Assembly (NCBI RefSeq): GCF_003846185.1
Contig: NZ_ML123034.1
Location: 3,095,142 to 3,159,141 of the forward strand
DNA: 64,000 nucleotides
DNA from: Streptomyces sp. ADI96-02
GTDB lineage: Bacteria > Actinomycetota > Actinomycetes > Streptomycetales > Streptomycetaceae
Direction: 5' to 3'
In this document: positions 56,717-64,000 of the stretch, one piece after another
Numbering within the stretch: the stretch's first letter is position 1
Layout of the letters: the number at the start of each line of letters is the position of its first letter
Notes under the pieces: model-generated
What the model saw: only the letters and a program-made list of their open reading frames with translations
Told to the model about the DNA's origin: nothing
Databases searched by the model: none
Program-made: the position numbers and the translations under genes

Positions 56717-57988
56717 GTGCATGACACGACCGCATTGCTGGTGGAACTCGGCGCCGTCATCCTCGGTCTCGGGATCATCGGCCGGTTCGCGGGCCGGATA
56801 GGTCTCTCCCCCATTCCCCTCTACCTGCTCGCCGGGCTCGCGTTCGGGCACGGCGGTCTGATTCCGCTGGACGCCAGCGAGGAGTTCACGGCGGTCGGCG
56901 CCGAGATCGGCGTCATCCTGCTGCTCCTCCTGCTGGGCCTCGAATACAGCGCCTCCGAACTCGTCACCAGTCTCAAGACCCAATACCCCTCCGGTGCGGT
57001 CGACTTCGTCCTCAACGCGACCCCCGGCGCCGTGGCCGCCCTGATACTCGGCTGGGGCCCCGTCGGCGCCGTCGCGCTCGCCGGAGTCACCTGGATCTCC
57101 TCGTCCGGGGTGATCGCGAAGGTGATGACGGACCTCGGCAGGCTCGGCAACCGCGAGACTCCCGTCGTCCTCGGCGTCCTCGTCATGGAGGACCTGGCGA
57201 TGGCGGTCTACCTGCCGCTGCTCACCGCCATGCTCGCCGGAGTCAGTCTGGCGGGCGGCAGCCTCGCCCTGCTCATCGCCCTCGGAGCCGTCGGCTTCGT
57301 CCTCTACCTGGCGCTGCGCCACGGACGCCTGATCAGCCGCGCGGTCTCCTCCGACAACCCGGAGATGCTGCTCCTGGTCGTCCTCGGCCTCACCCTCCTG
57401 GTCGCCGGGGTGGCCCAGCAGCTCCAGGTGTCAGCCGCCGTCGGCGCGTTCCTCGTCGGCATCGCGCTCTCCGGCGAGGTCGCCGAGGGCGCGCGCAAGC
57501 TGCTCACGCCGCTGCGGGACCTGTTCGCCGCCGTGTTCTTCGTCTTCTTCGGGCTCTCCACGGACCCGGCCGACATCCCGCCGGTGCTGCTGCCCGCCGC
57601 ACTGCTGGCCGTCGTCTCGGTCCTCACCAAGATCTTCACGGGCTGGTACGCGGCCCGGCGCGCGGGCATCGGTCCGCGCGGGCGCTGGCGCGCCGGCGGC
57701 ACGCTGGTGGCGCGCGGCGAGTTCTCCATCGTCATCGCCGGGCTCGCCGTGGCCACCGAACCGCGCATCGGGCCGCTCGCCACGGCGTACGTCCTGATCC
57801 TGGTCGTCATCGGCCCGCTCACCGCCCGGTGGACCCAGCCCGCCGTGGCGAGGATCCAGGCCGGGCGCGGCGGCGCGGGCACGGCCACGACGGCGCAGGA
57901 GCCGCCCGCGAAGTCCGCTCCGGAGCGCCGGCAGTCGCCGGCCCACGAGGACCTGACCCCGGAACCGGCGGGCGAGACCCGCGACTGA
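56717..57988 (+). CDS. KhtU-like monovalent cation:proton antiporter (CPA2 family)
   Basis: A 423-residue protein from GTG 56717, directly behind the KhtT-like gene and its GGAGGG site. About 12-13 membrane helices with the CPA2 features: IPLYLLAGLAFGHGG near the start, the LLLLLGLEYSASEL helix and the ion-binding region VAGVAQQLQVSAAVGAFLVGIAL. A SVLTKIFTGWYAARRAG segment and ARGEFSIVIAGLAV follow. It exchanges K+ (or Na+) for H+ across the membrane. The tail after residue 385 is hydrophilic and disordered. A hairpin follows at 58035. Confidence 0.92.
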   Translation: MHDTTALLVELGAVILGLGIIGRFAGRIGLSPIPLYLLAGLAFGHGGLIPLDASEEFTAVGAEIGVILLLLLLGLEYSASELVTSLKTQYPSGAVDFVLNATPGAVAALILGWGPVGAVALAGVTWISSSGVIAKVMTDLGRLGNRETPVVLGVLVMEDLAMAVYLPLLTAMLAGVSLAGGSLALLIALGAVGFVLYLALRHGRLISRAVSSDNPEMLLLVVLGLTLLVAGVAQQLQVSAAVGAFLVGIALSGEVAEGARKLLTPLRDLFAAVFFVFFGLSTDPADIPPVLLPAALLAVVSVLTKIFTGWYAARRAGIGPRGRWRAGGTLVARGEFSIVIAGLAVATEPRIGPLATAYVLILVVIGPLTARWTQPAVARIQAGRGGAGTATTAQEPPAKSAPERRQSPAHEDLTPEPAGETRD

Positions 57989-58034
57989 CGCAGCCTTACG
58001 GACCTCCCGTACGACCCGATCCGGCCGGCCGGTT

Positions 58035-58060
58035 CGGACCGCCTTCACCACGGCGGTCCG
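58035..58060 (+). terminator. Terminator after the antiporter operon
   Basis: Arms CGGACCGCC (58035-58043) and GGCGGTCCG (58052-58060) with an 8-nt loop; outer GGCCGG/CCGGCC pairing extends the stem. Confidence 0.7.
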
Positions 58061-58071
58061 GGCCGGCCGTC

Positions 58072-58321
58072 GCGTTGTCGCGGGCACGGACAGCGCTGGA
58101 GCTCATCGCGGCCGACGGCGTCCTGCGGAACTTCCCCGCCGACGGCCTACAGCGACGGCTCAACGGCTACGTCGACAAGCTCACCGCCGACTTCGCCTTC
58201 GGCAAGGTCGGCGTGCTCCAGGAGATCGCGAAGGCGACACCGATGGCCCCGGTGGGCCGATGGCCTCGTGGACCGGTGCGGCGGCGGCCGACCGAGCCGT
58301 GCGGCCGGCGGGCCCGTGCGC
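58072..58321 (+). pseudogene. Unidentified coding remnant
   Basis: A plus-strand frame without its own good start contains a protein-like segment of about 55 residues (ELIAADGVLRNFPADG, then LNGYVDKLTADFAFGKVGV) with normal codon bias, then loses protein character near 58260. It follows a terminator and runs into the end of the convergent PucR gene. It may be the rest of a deleted gene. I could not assign a family. Confidence 0.3.
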
Positions 58322-59395
58322 TCAGAGCTCCTTCGCGGGCCAGTCCAGCAACCGCGCGCCGATGACCGCCGTCTGGAGGCTGTAGCGGTGCACCGGGTCC
58401 GTCGGGTCGGAGCCCGTGAGCTGATGGATGCGCTCCAGGCGGTACGTCAACGCCCGTACGCTCAAGGCGAGTCGGCGGGCCGTCTCGGCTGCGACACACC
58501 CCGCGTCGAAGTAGACCGACAGCGTCTCCAGCAGCGGTTCGTCGCCACCCCTGGCCTTCTGGAGCGGGCCCAGCTCGCTGCGCACCAGATCGGCCATCGC
58601 CGGCCGGTCCCGGGTCAGCACCGGATAGACGAGCAGGTCGGAGGCGTACAGCACGGGGTCCTCCATCCCCATCCGGTCCGCCAGGTCCAGCGCCCCCAGG
58701 GCCTCGTCGTACGAGTGCACCACCCCGCCGGGGCCGCTGTGCGGGCGGCCGATCGCCACCTGCCCGCCGTCGGTCGCCGCGTGCGACTGCTTGGCGAAGT
58801 AGCGCAGGACGTCGGGCTGACTGCCCGGGGCGATGCAGACGATCCGCCCGTCCTTCGTCGTCAGCAGGATCTTGCGCCCGCCGAACCGGGCCAGCAGCGC
58901 CGCCTCCACACCGCGCGGCACCGCGTCCGTCTCCGTGTACGCCTCCGGGCCCGCGGCCACCGCCACCGCGTGCGCCCGGGAGAGCCGCAGCCCGAAACGG
59001 GTGGCCCGCTCGGCGAGGCGGACGAGGTCGCTTCGCCCGTAGAGCAGATCGTCGATGAACTCCCGCCGCGCCGCCTCCTCCCGCCGCACGGTCAGCCGCT
59101 GGGCCCGCTCGAACCCTTCGGCGAACGCGTCGACCGCCTGCTCCACGGCGGCCAGTACGGCGTCCGCGGTGGCGGGTGAGCTTCCGGCAGTCACACGCGG
59201 CCAGGCTTCCCGCGTCTGGGCCAGGTGCATCGTCACCAGCGCCCGCAGCTGATGTCCCGCATCCGCCGCCTCACGGCCCAACGCCCGCCGGGTCTCCACC
59301 TCTTCCCGGGTGAGACGGCGTCCTGTCGCGGCGACTTCGCCCAGGATATGGGCGTAGTCGCCCAGAATCTCCGCAGGGATCTCCGGCTCCGCCAC
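58322..59395 (-). CDS. PucR family transcriptional regulator
   Basis: A 357-residue protein. GTG 59395 has GAAGGAG 5 nt upstream and is preferred over GTG 59413. The N-terminal half is helical (a RsbT-co-antagonist-like region with LVTMHLAQTREAWPRV), the middle has a degenerate GGDEF-like fold (LGLRLSRAHAVAVAAG, then GRIVCIAPG), and the C-terminal PucR HTH is clear: LLETLSVYFDAGCVAAETARRLALSVRALTYRLERIHQLTG (positions about 290-330). Members respond to purines, proline or other metabolites; the effector here is unknown. In several streptomycetes such genes neighbour proline-degradation genes, which are not in this window. Confidence 0.9.
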   Translation of the reverse strand: MAEPEIPAEILGDYAHILGEVAATGRRLTREEVETRRALGREAADAGHQLRALVTMHLAQTREAWPRVTAGSSPATADAVLAAVEQAVDAFAEGFERAQRLTVRREEAARREFIDDLLYGRSDLVRLAERATRFGLRLSRAHAVAVAAGPEAYTETDAVPRGVEAALLARFGGRKILLTTKDGRIVCIAPGSQPDVLRYFAKQSHAATDGGQVAIGRPHSGPGGVVHSYDEALGALDLADRMGMEDPVLYASDLLVYPVLTRDRPAMADLVRSELGPLQKARGGDEPLLETLSVYFDAGCVAAETARRLALSVRALTYRLERIHQLTGSDPTDPVHRYSLQTAVIGARLLDWPAKEL

Positions 59396-59534
59396 ACACA
59401 CTCCTTCAGCCACGAACGTTGCTCAGCACTTTCCTAACGCACACCCGGCGGTGCCGGTGCCCGGCATCAGGAACGCGTAAAGATTGCCGGAATACGGCAA
59501 TGCGCGGAGAGGCCCCGGCTGACAGGATCAGGTC

Positions 59535-59625
59535 AGCAGGACACGGGGAAACACGGGGGAAGCACGGGGGAAGCAGGGAAAGCACGGGGGAAGCGGGAAA
59601 ACACGGGGGAAAGCAGAGGAAGGCG
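59535..59625. repeat. Purine-rich minisatellite upstream of a membrane protein
   Basis: Five to six imperfect copies of a roughly 15-bp unit (CACGGGGGAAGCA-like) form a G/A-rich tract on the plus strand. The surrounding 59414-59845 holds no recognisable gene; the remainder is GC-rich sequence without clear signals. Confidence 0.8.
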
Positions 59626-59845
59626 GGGCCCTCTCCGACAGTCCACGGGGGATGCGACGGGGAGGACCGAGGGGAACGACCCGGCCGCCGCGGCCTGTTC
59701 GACAGAGCGGCGGCGGGCCCCGGGCCCCGCCGCCTTCGCTCCCGCCCGCGCCCGCGCGCCCTCGCCCTCGCCCTCGCCGCACCCTCGTACGGACAGGGAC
59801 GCGGTCGGCCACCGGCCGGCGCTCCGATGCCAGGGGGTGGCGCCG

Positions 59846-60334
59846 ATGGACGGTTTCCTGATCGCGTTCCTGATCGCGGCACTCGAATTCCCGACCGTCA
59901 TCTTCGGCGCGGCCCTGGTGGTCGTCCTCTGCTTCTGGCTGCTGGTGCTGACCGGCGCCGTTGACCAGCGCTCCTTCGACGCCGACCTCGACACCCGGGC
60001 CGCGGGCCTCGGCGGAGTGCCGGTGGCCGTCTCGGTCTCGCTGATCGTCGTCCTCGCCTGGTTCGGCAGCCTCGGCGGTTCGCTCCTGCTGCTGTGGACC
60101 GGAGTCACCGGCACCGTGCGGGCCGCCCTCGCCGTCACTGTCCTGGCCGGGGCCCTGCTCCTCGCGTGGTGGGCGGTCCGCCTGCTCGTGCGCGGCATCC
60201 GCCGATACGGCCTCGCGGCTCACCGGGCGAGCCGTGGGCGCACGGGGCGCCGGCGCGGCAGTCGCCGACCCGGGCCCCGAACGGCTTCGGCCGGGCCCGT
60301 ACCACCCACCAGGACTACGCGGAGCAGGAGTTGA
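59846..60334 (+). CDS. Hypothetical membrane protein (YqiJ/DUF1449-like)
   Basis: A 162-residue protein from ATG 59846 (GGGGGTGG upstream; a GTG at 59837 is possible). It has three to four hydrophobic segments (FLIAFLIAALEFPTVIFGAALVVVLCFWLLVL in the first 35 residues, then VAVSVSLIVVLAWFGSLGG and LAVTVLAGALLLAWWAVRLLV). The tail is basic and Ser/Arg-rich. The MDGFLIAFLEFPT-type start is reminiscent of YqiJ-like proteins that sit next to flotillin genes, but no flotillin is here and the assignment is weak. It precedes the RCK gene by 121 nt. Confidence 0.65.
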   Translation: MDGFLIAFLIAALEFPTVIFGAALVVVLCFWLLVLTGAVDQRSFDADLDTRAAGLGGVPVAVSVSLIVVLAWFGSLGGSLLLLWTGVTGTVRAALAVTVLAGALLLAWWAVRLLVRGIRRYGLAAHRASRGRTGRRRGSRRPGPRTASAGPVPPTRTTRSRS

Positions 60335-60455
60335 CCCGACCCGGCCGCCGCACCACCGTACCGCCGCACCACCGTACCGCCGCGTCGTCGCACCGCCGCG
60401 CGAAGATCACACAAACTCTCCACCGAACACACGGCCGAGCCGAAAGGATCGCGGC

Positions 60456-62495
60456 ATGCTGGGCCCCGTGCTCCCCCTTCCTCAGCAGCCCGGCCGCCCG
60501 CCCTCGCCCGGACACATGATCGTCTGCGGTGACGACGCCCTGGCGCGCAGGCTCGCCGTGGAACTGCGCTACGTGTACGGAGAGCGGGTCACCCTGCTCC
60601 TGCCGCCCGGCCGCGACGCCGACAGCCCCGAGACCCCCCTGACCCAACGGGGCCGGGCGGCAGCCCTGTTCGGCCGGATGTCGGCGGCGATGAACCGCGC
60701 CGGAGCCGCCAACGGCACCGGCGGCGGAGGCGGTAGCGGCGGGAGCGGGGGCGACGACACGAACGCCGGCGTCGAGGCCGTCCGCATCATGGAGGCGCCG
60801 GAGCCCTCCGACGACGTGCTCGAAGAGGCCGGCGTCGACCGGGCGGCGGCCCTCGCGCTCGTCTACGACGACGACGAACGCAACATCCGGGCCGCGCTGA
60901 CCGCCCGCCGCCTCAACCCGCGCCTGCGCCTGGTGATCCGGCTCTACAACCGCAAGCTCGGCCAGCACCTGGAAGCCCTGCTCGACCAGGCGGCGGCCGT
61001 CGCCATGCCCGGCCTCGATCCGGCGCTGCTCGACGCCTCCACCACCGTCCTGTCCGACGCCGACACCGCCGCGCCCGCCCTCGCCGCGACCGCGCTCACC
61101 GGCAGCAGCAAGGTCATACAGGCCGAAGGGCTGCTGCTGCGCGCGGCCGAACGCACCCCGCCACGAACGGGCGAGACGACCGACCCGGGCCTGTGCACCC
61201 TGGCCCTGCTCTCCTCCACCACCAACAACCCGGCAGGAACGGAGGGTTCGGACAGCAGCGGCGACGAAGGTCCCCAACTCCTGCCCGACCGGCAGTCGGT
61301 GGAAGCTGCGGCCGGTCGCGGCACGGTGGTGCTGGAGGCGATCACCCGCGCCGAACCGGGCCGGCCCGCCGGGAGGATGGGCGGCAGGGGCGCGCCGCTC
61401 GCCCAGGTCTTCTCCCGCCGGCTGCGGTGGTCGGCGCTCGGCGTGGCGGCGTCCGTGGTGGGGCTGGCGGTCGCCTCCGTGTGGACCACGCACGACAGCG
61501 TGCTGCACTCCACCTACCTCACCCTGCTCGACCTGTTGGCGATGGGCGACCCGGCGGAGAAGGGTCCGCCCGCCCGGCAGGTCATCCAGCTCCTCTCCGG
61601 GCTCGCCGGACTGCTCCTGCTCCCCCTGCTGGTCGCGGCCGTGCTGGAGGCGTTCGGCACGCTGCGCACCGCGTCGTCGCTCCGCCGCCCGCCGCGCGGC
61701 CTGTCGGGGCACGTCGTGCTGCTCGGACTCGGCAAGATCGGCACGCGGGTCCTCGTACGCCTGCGGGAACTGGACATCCCGGTGGTCGTCGTCGAGGAGG
61801 ACCCCGAGGCGCGCGGCATCCCGCTCGCCCGCTCCCTGCACGTGCCCACCGTGATCGGCGACGTCACCCAGGAAGGCGTCCTGGAAGCGGCCAAGATCCG
61901 CCGCGCCCGCGCCCTCCTCGCGCTGACCAGCATCGACACCACGAACCTGGAAGCGACCCTGTACGCCCGCTCGGTCAAGCCGGACCTGAAGGTGGCGCTG
62001 CGGCTGTACGACGACGAGTTCGCCACCGCCGTCTACCGCACCCTGCGCACCGCCCACCCCCAGGCCCTGACCCGGTCCCGCTCGGTCTCCCACCTGGCCG
62101 CCCCGGCCTTCGCGGTGGCCATGATGGGCCGCCAGATCCTCGGGGCGGTCCCGGTCGAACGCAAGGTGATGCTCTTCGCCGCGCTGGAGGTGGCGGGCCA
62201 CCCGCAGTTGGAGGGCCGTACGGTCGAGCAGGCGTTCCGGGCGGGCGCGTGGCGGGTCCTGGCCCTGGACGCCACCCCGCCCGCCGACCGCAACCCGGAC
62301 CTCGCCGCACTCCCTCCGTACGCCCCGGAAGGCGGCCCGCAGCCGCCGTCCGGCCTGATCTGGGACCTGCACCCCGGGTACGTCCTGCGCGCCCAGGACC
62401 GGGTCGTGATCGCCGCGACCCGCCGCGGTCTGGCCGAACTGCTGCGCCGCCGGAGCACGACGTCGCCGCGGCGGCAGGAGGAACCACGACGGTAG
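60456..62495 (+). CDS. Double-RCK (TrkA-N) membrane protein, ion-channel-like without selectivity filter
   Basis: A 679-residue protein from ATG 60456 (AAAGGA upstream). It has an N-terminal RCK/TrkA-N domain (MIVCGDDALARRLAVEL, residues 21-37, through about 200), with a Gly/Ser insert near 88-100, then a long linker. Two membrane helices follow at about 324-344 and 378-400, and a second RCK domain begins GHVVLLGLGKIG (GxGxxG at 424-429). The layout is that of RCK-gated K+ channels of the CASTOR/POLLUX-like type. Between the helices the sequence LLDLLAMGDP replaces a TVGYGD filter, so ion conduction is doubtful. It may sense NAD(H) or partner a transporter. Confidence 0.85.
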   Translation: MLGPVLPLPQQPGRPPSPGHMIVCGDDALARRLAVELRYVYGERVTLLLPPGRDADSPETPLTQRGRAAALFGRMSAAMNRAGAANGTGGGGGSGGSGGDDTNAGVEAVRIMEAPEPSDDVLEEAGVDRAAALALVYDDDERNIRAALTARRLNPRLRLVIRLYNRKLGQHLEALLDQAAAVAMPGLDPALLDASTTVLSDADTAAPALAATALTGSSKVIQAEGLLLRAAERTPPRTGETTDPGLCTLALLSSTTNNPAGTEGSDSSGDEGPQLLPDRQSVEAAAGRGTVVLEAITRAEPGRPAGRMGGRGAPLAQVFSRRLRWSALGVAASVVGLAVASVWTTHDSVLHSTYLTLLDLLAMGDPAEKGPPARQVIQLLSGLAGLLLLPLLVAAVLEAFGTLRTASSLRRPPRGLSGHVVLLGLGKIGTRVLVRLRELDIPVVVVEEDPEARGIPLARSLHVPTVIGDVTQEGVLEAAKIRRARALLALTSIDTTNLEATLYARSVKPDLKVALRLYDDEFATAVYRTLRTAHPQALTRSRSVSHLAAPAFAVAMMGRQILGAVPVERKVMLFAALEVAGHPQLEGRTVEQAFRAGAWRVLALDATPPADRNPDLAALPPYAPEGGPQPPSGLIWDLHPGYVLRAQDRVVIAATRRGLAELLRRRSTTSPRRQEEPRR

Positions 62496-62545
62496 GAGGA
62501 ACCGCGGGCTCCGGGGCGCGGGCAGGGCCCAGCGGGCAGGACTCT

Positions 62546-63616
62546 TCAGCGGAACGTGCCCATCGCCGCCCGCACCTCCTCCAGCGTCCGCTCCGCCACC
62601 TGCGCGGCGCGCTCGTTGCCCGCCCGCAGCACGGCCCGTACGTACGCCGGGTCCGCCGCGTACTCCGCCCGCCGGGCGCGGGCCGGGGCCAGGTGGCCGT
62701 TGACCGCGTCCGTCACCGTCCGCTTCAGCGCGGCGGCCCCGCCGTCGCCGATCTCCGCCGCGACGTCGTGCGGGTCCCGGTCCAGGCAGAGGGCCGCGAG
62801 CAGGACGAGGGAGGAGACCCCGGGCCGCGCCTGCGGGTCATAGGTGATGTGCCGCTCGGCGTCCGTCGTCGCGCCCCGGATCAGGCGGGCCGTCTCGTCG
62901 GCGGTGGCGGCCAGCGGGATCGCGTTGGCGCGGCTCTTGCTCATCTTGGCTCCGTCGGTGCCCAGCAGCAGCGGAGCGGTGGAGAGCAGGGCGTCCGGTT
63001 CCGGGAAGACCTTCCCGTAGCGCTCGTTGAAGCGGCGGGCGACGGTCCGGGTGAGTTCGAGGTGGGGCAGCTGGTCCTGACCGACCGGGACCAGAGCGGC
63101 CTTGCAGAAGAGGATGTCGGCGGCCTGATGCACCGGATAGGTGTACATCAGCCCGCTCACCGCGGCCTGCCGGGAGTGCGCGATCTCGTCCTTGACGGTG
63201 GGGTTGCGGCTCAGTTCCGCGACGGAGACGAGACTGAGGAAGGGCAGCACCAACTGGTTGAGCGCGGGCACGGCGCTGTGGTTGAAGACGGTGGTGCGGT
63301 CCGGGTCGAGGCCGAGGGCCAGGTGGTCCAGGAGCAGCCCCTCCGTGTACTCGTCCAGCCGCTCGGCGGTGTCCCGGTCGGTCAGGACCTGGTAGTCGGC
63401 GATCAGGACGAAGACCTCCGCACCCAGGTCCTGGAGGCGCAGCCGGTTGCGGAGGGTGCCGAAGTAGTGCCCGAGGTGCAGCGGGCCGGTCGGACGGTCT
63501 CCGGAGAGGACGCGGAAGCGGCCGGGGTTCTCGGCGATCTCCCGTTCCAGCTCGGCGCTGCGGCGCTCGGCGGCGGCGTGGGTGGATGCGGTGGCTGTGG
63601 CTGTGGCAATGCTCAT
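62546..63616 (-). CDS. trpS: Tryptophanyl-tRNA synthetase, auxiliary type
   Basis: A 356-residue class I synthetase from ATG 63616 (GAGGAGAG upstream). The HIGH motif is PLHLGHYFG, KMSKS is exact in DGAKMSKSRAN, and the tryptophan-pocket region contains DEIAHSRQAAVSGLMYTYPVHQAADIL (positions about 143-169). It charges tRNA-Trp with tryptophan. Streptomycetes often carry two trpS genes. The auxiliary one is indolmycin-resistant and controlled by ribosome-mediated attenuation, and the leader peptide and terminator found upstream here match that type. This makes it the inducible copy with good probability, although the residues for resistance were not checked. Confidence 0.92.
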   Translation of the reverse strand: MSIATATATASTHAAAERRSAELEREIAENPGRFRVLSGDRPTGPLHLGHYFGTLRNRLRLQDLGAEVFVLIADYQVLTDRDTAERLDEYTEGLLLDHLALGLDPDRTTVFNHSAVPALNQLVLPFLSLVSVAELSRNPTVKDEIAHSRQAAVSGLMYTYPVHQAADILFCKAALVPVGQDQLPHLELTRTVARRFNERYGKVFPEPDALLSTAPLLLGTDGAKMSKSRANAIPLAATADETARLIRGATTDAERHITYDPQARPGVSSLVLLAALCLDRDPHDVAAEIGDGGAAALKRTVTDAVNGHLAPARARRAEYAADPAYVRAVLRAGNERAAQVAERTLEEVRAAMGTFR

Positions 63617-63712
63617 GGCGGTCTCTCCTCGCGATGGTGTGTGCGTGGAGGACGGCCCCCGCCGGGCGGCGATGAGGCTGTTCGATCCGTGTCGCGCCGT
63701 ACGAAGGCGGCG

Positions 63713-63740
63713 AAAAGGGCCGTCCGTGTCGAACGGCCCT
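63713..63740 (-). terminator. Attenuator terminator upstream of trpS
   Basis: On the minus strand an 8-bp stem (AGGGCCGT / ACGGCCCT) with a 9-nt loop is followed directly by TTTT. It begins 27 nt after the leader-peptide stop and ends about 97 nt before trpS. An alternative pairing of AGCGGCC (near 63762) with GGCCGTT of the left arm could form an antiterminator. A further hairpin GCTCCT/AGGAGC overlaps the leader stop codon. Confidence 0.75.
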
Positions 63741-63767
63741 GGTTCCGTGCAGGTGCTGTGGCCGCTC

Positions 63768-63809
63768 CTAGGAGGAGCGCCACCAGTTTCGGCACGGTAC
63801 GGAGGTCAT
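63768..63809 (-). CDS. Tryptophan leader peptide of trpS
   Basis: A 13-codon frame, ATG 63809 to TAG 63768, encodes MTSVPCRNWWRSS with two adjacent Trp codons at positions 9 and 10. The peptide ends just before an attenuator terminator. When charged tRNA-Trp is scarce, a ribosome stalled at the TGG TGG codons would shield the first hairpin and allow antitermination into trpS. Ribosome-mediated attenuation of this kind has been published for the auxiliary trpRS1 gene of Streptomyces coelicolor. Confidence 0.82.
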   Translation of the reverse strand: MTSVPCRNWWRSS

Positions 63810-63815
63810 GCGGTC

Positions 63816-63821
63816 AGTGTA
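63816..63821 (-). promoter_or_regulatory. -10 element of the trpS leader promoter
   Basis: TACACT on the minus strand ends 6 nt before the leader-peptide ATG, so the leader would be translated from a leaderless start. No good -35 element is seen. Confidence 0.5.
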
Positions 63822-63860
63822 CCGATCGGGGGGCATCCGGCCAGGCGCGTTTCGCGGGGT

Positions 63861-63991
63861 CGCACGCTCGGCTCCGGAGAGCGCCGCACCCTCGGCTCCG
63901 GAGAAGGAGGACGCGCTGTTCCGTAGCGGTCGGCGGTGCGGGACGTCCGGCGGTACGGGGCCGGGGAGTGCCGGCGGTACGGGGCCGGGGA
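63861..63991. repeat. Two pairs of 24-bp-period repeats upstream of the trpS leader
   Basis: A 20-bp unit beginning CGCACGCTCGG recurs with a period of 24 bp (63861-63880, 63885-63904). A different 21-bp unit beginning CCGGCGGTACGG also recurs with a period of 24 bp (63947-63967, 63971-63991). No gene is apparent from 63822 to 64000. Confidence 0.75.
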
Positions 63992-64000
63992 ATAGGTGTC

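Noticed and set aside
63617..63860. T-box riboswitch upstream of trpS
   Set aside because: No T-box consensus (AGGGTGGNACCGCG) or specifier-stem layout is present on the minus strand. The tandem Trp codons and terminator explain the region better.
1..64000. tRNA or rRNA genes and a natural-product gene cluster
   Set aside because: No tRNA T-arm/anticodon pattern, no rRNA sequence, and no polyketide or peptide synthetase genes were seen. The two P450s belong to the conservon and the cyclodipeptide synthase is only a fragment.

Overview
The window reads as chromosome of a Streptomyces or close relative. It has very high GC with third-position bias, many GTG starts and ATGA/GTGA stop-start overlaps, a complete conservon (cvnABCD with two P450s), MAB_1171c, NIPSNAP, DUF4232 and DUF6193 family proteins, and a Trp-codon attenuator in front of an auxiliary-type trpS. 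No tRNA, rRNA, intact insertion sequence, prophage or CRISPR array was seen. All family names come from reading the sequence and from memory; no database search was run.

Layout. 0-8.7 kb is an accessory region: the 3' part of an Rhs/YD-repeat polymorphic toxin with a candidate immunity gene, then NIPSNAP, a gene-poor 0.87 kb stretch, DUF4287, a DUF998-like membrane protein and a Nudix hydrolase, then a 5'-truncated second Rhs core with a different C-terminal domain and a DUF6193 neighbour. 9-18.7 kb carries exported and envelope genes: a serine hydrolase, a PA14/FN3 protein, a membrane-anchored HTH protein opposite a DUF4232 lipoprotein, an acetyltransferase-photolyase pair, a truncated oxidoreductase and a subtilase. 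Several of these genes contain coding minisatellites. 19.3-25.6 kb is an extended conservon: CvnA-D, a P450 lacking the ExxR motif, a frameshifted P450 and an enoyl-CoA hydratase-like protein. 25.6-31.1 kb has TerC, a VOC protein and a molybdate module (HTH-Mop regulator, ModA, fused ModBC).

31-38.5 kb holds a methyltransferase, PH-domain protein, PGRP-type amidase, secreted alpha/beta hydrolase, MMPL transporter and membrane acyltransferase. 38.6-41.8 kb is a cold-shock block (CspA-like protein, DEAD-box helicase, small gene, MerR regulator). 42.2-45.3 kb is a compact cassette: XRE regulator, IrrE-like metallopeptidase, MAB_1171c membrane protein and PAP2-like membrane protein. 45.4-52.4 kb looks like a surface-glycan or lipid cluster (epimerase, two glycosyltransferases, methyltransferase, Mo-oxidoreductase fused to cytochrome b, polytopic membrane protein).

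52.5-64 kb carries small and accessory genes, a cyclodipeptide synthase remnant, a membrane-protein/winged-helix operon behind a 21-bp palindrome, a KhtTU-like K+/H+ antiporter, a PucR regulator, a double-RCK membrane protein, and trpS with a 13-residue leader peptide containing tandem Trp codons followed by a terminator hairpin.

The strongest regulatory signals are the trpS attenuator, a long inverted repeat before the Mop regulator, a stem-loop between modA and modBC, and a recurrent TAGCGT-type -10 element 6-7 nt upstream of start codons, which suggests many leaderless transcripts.
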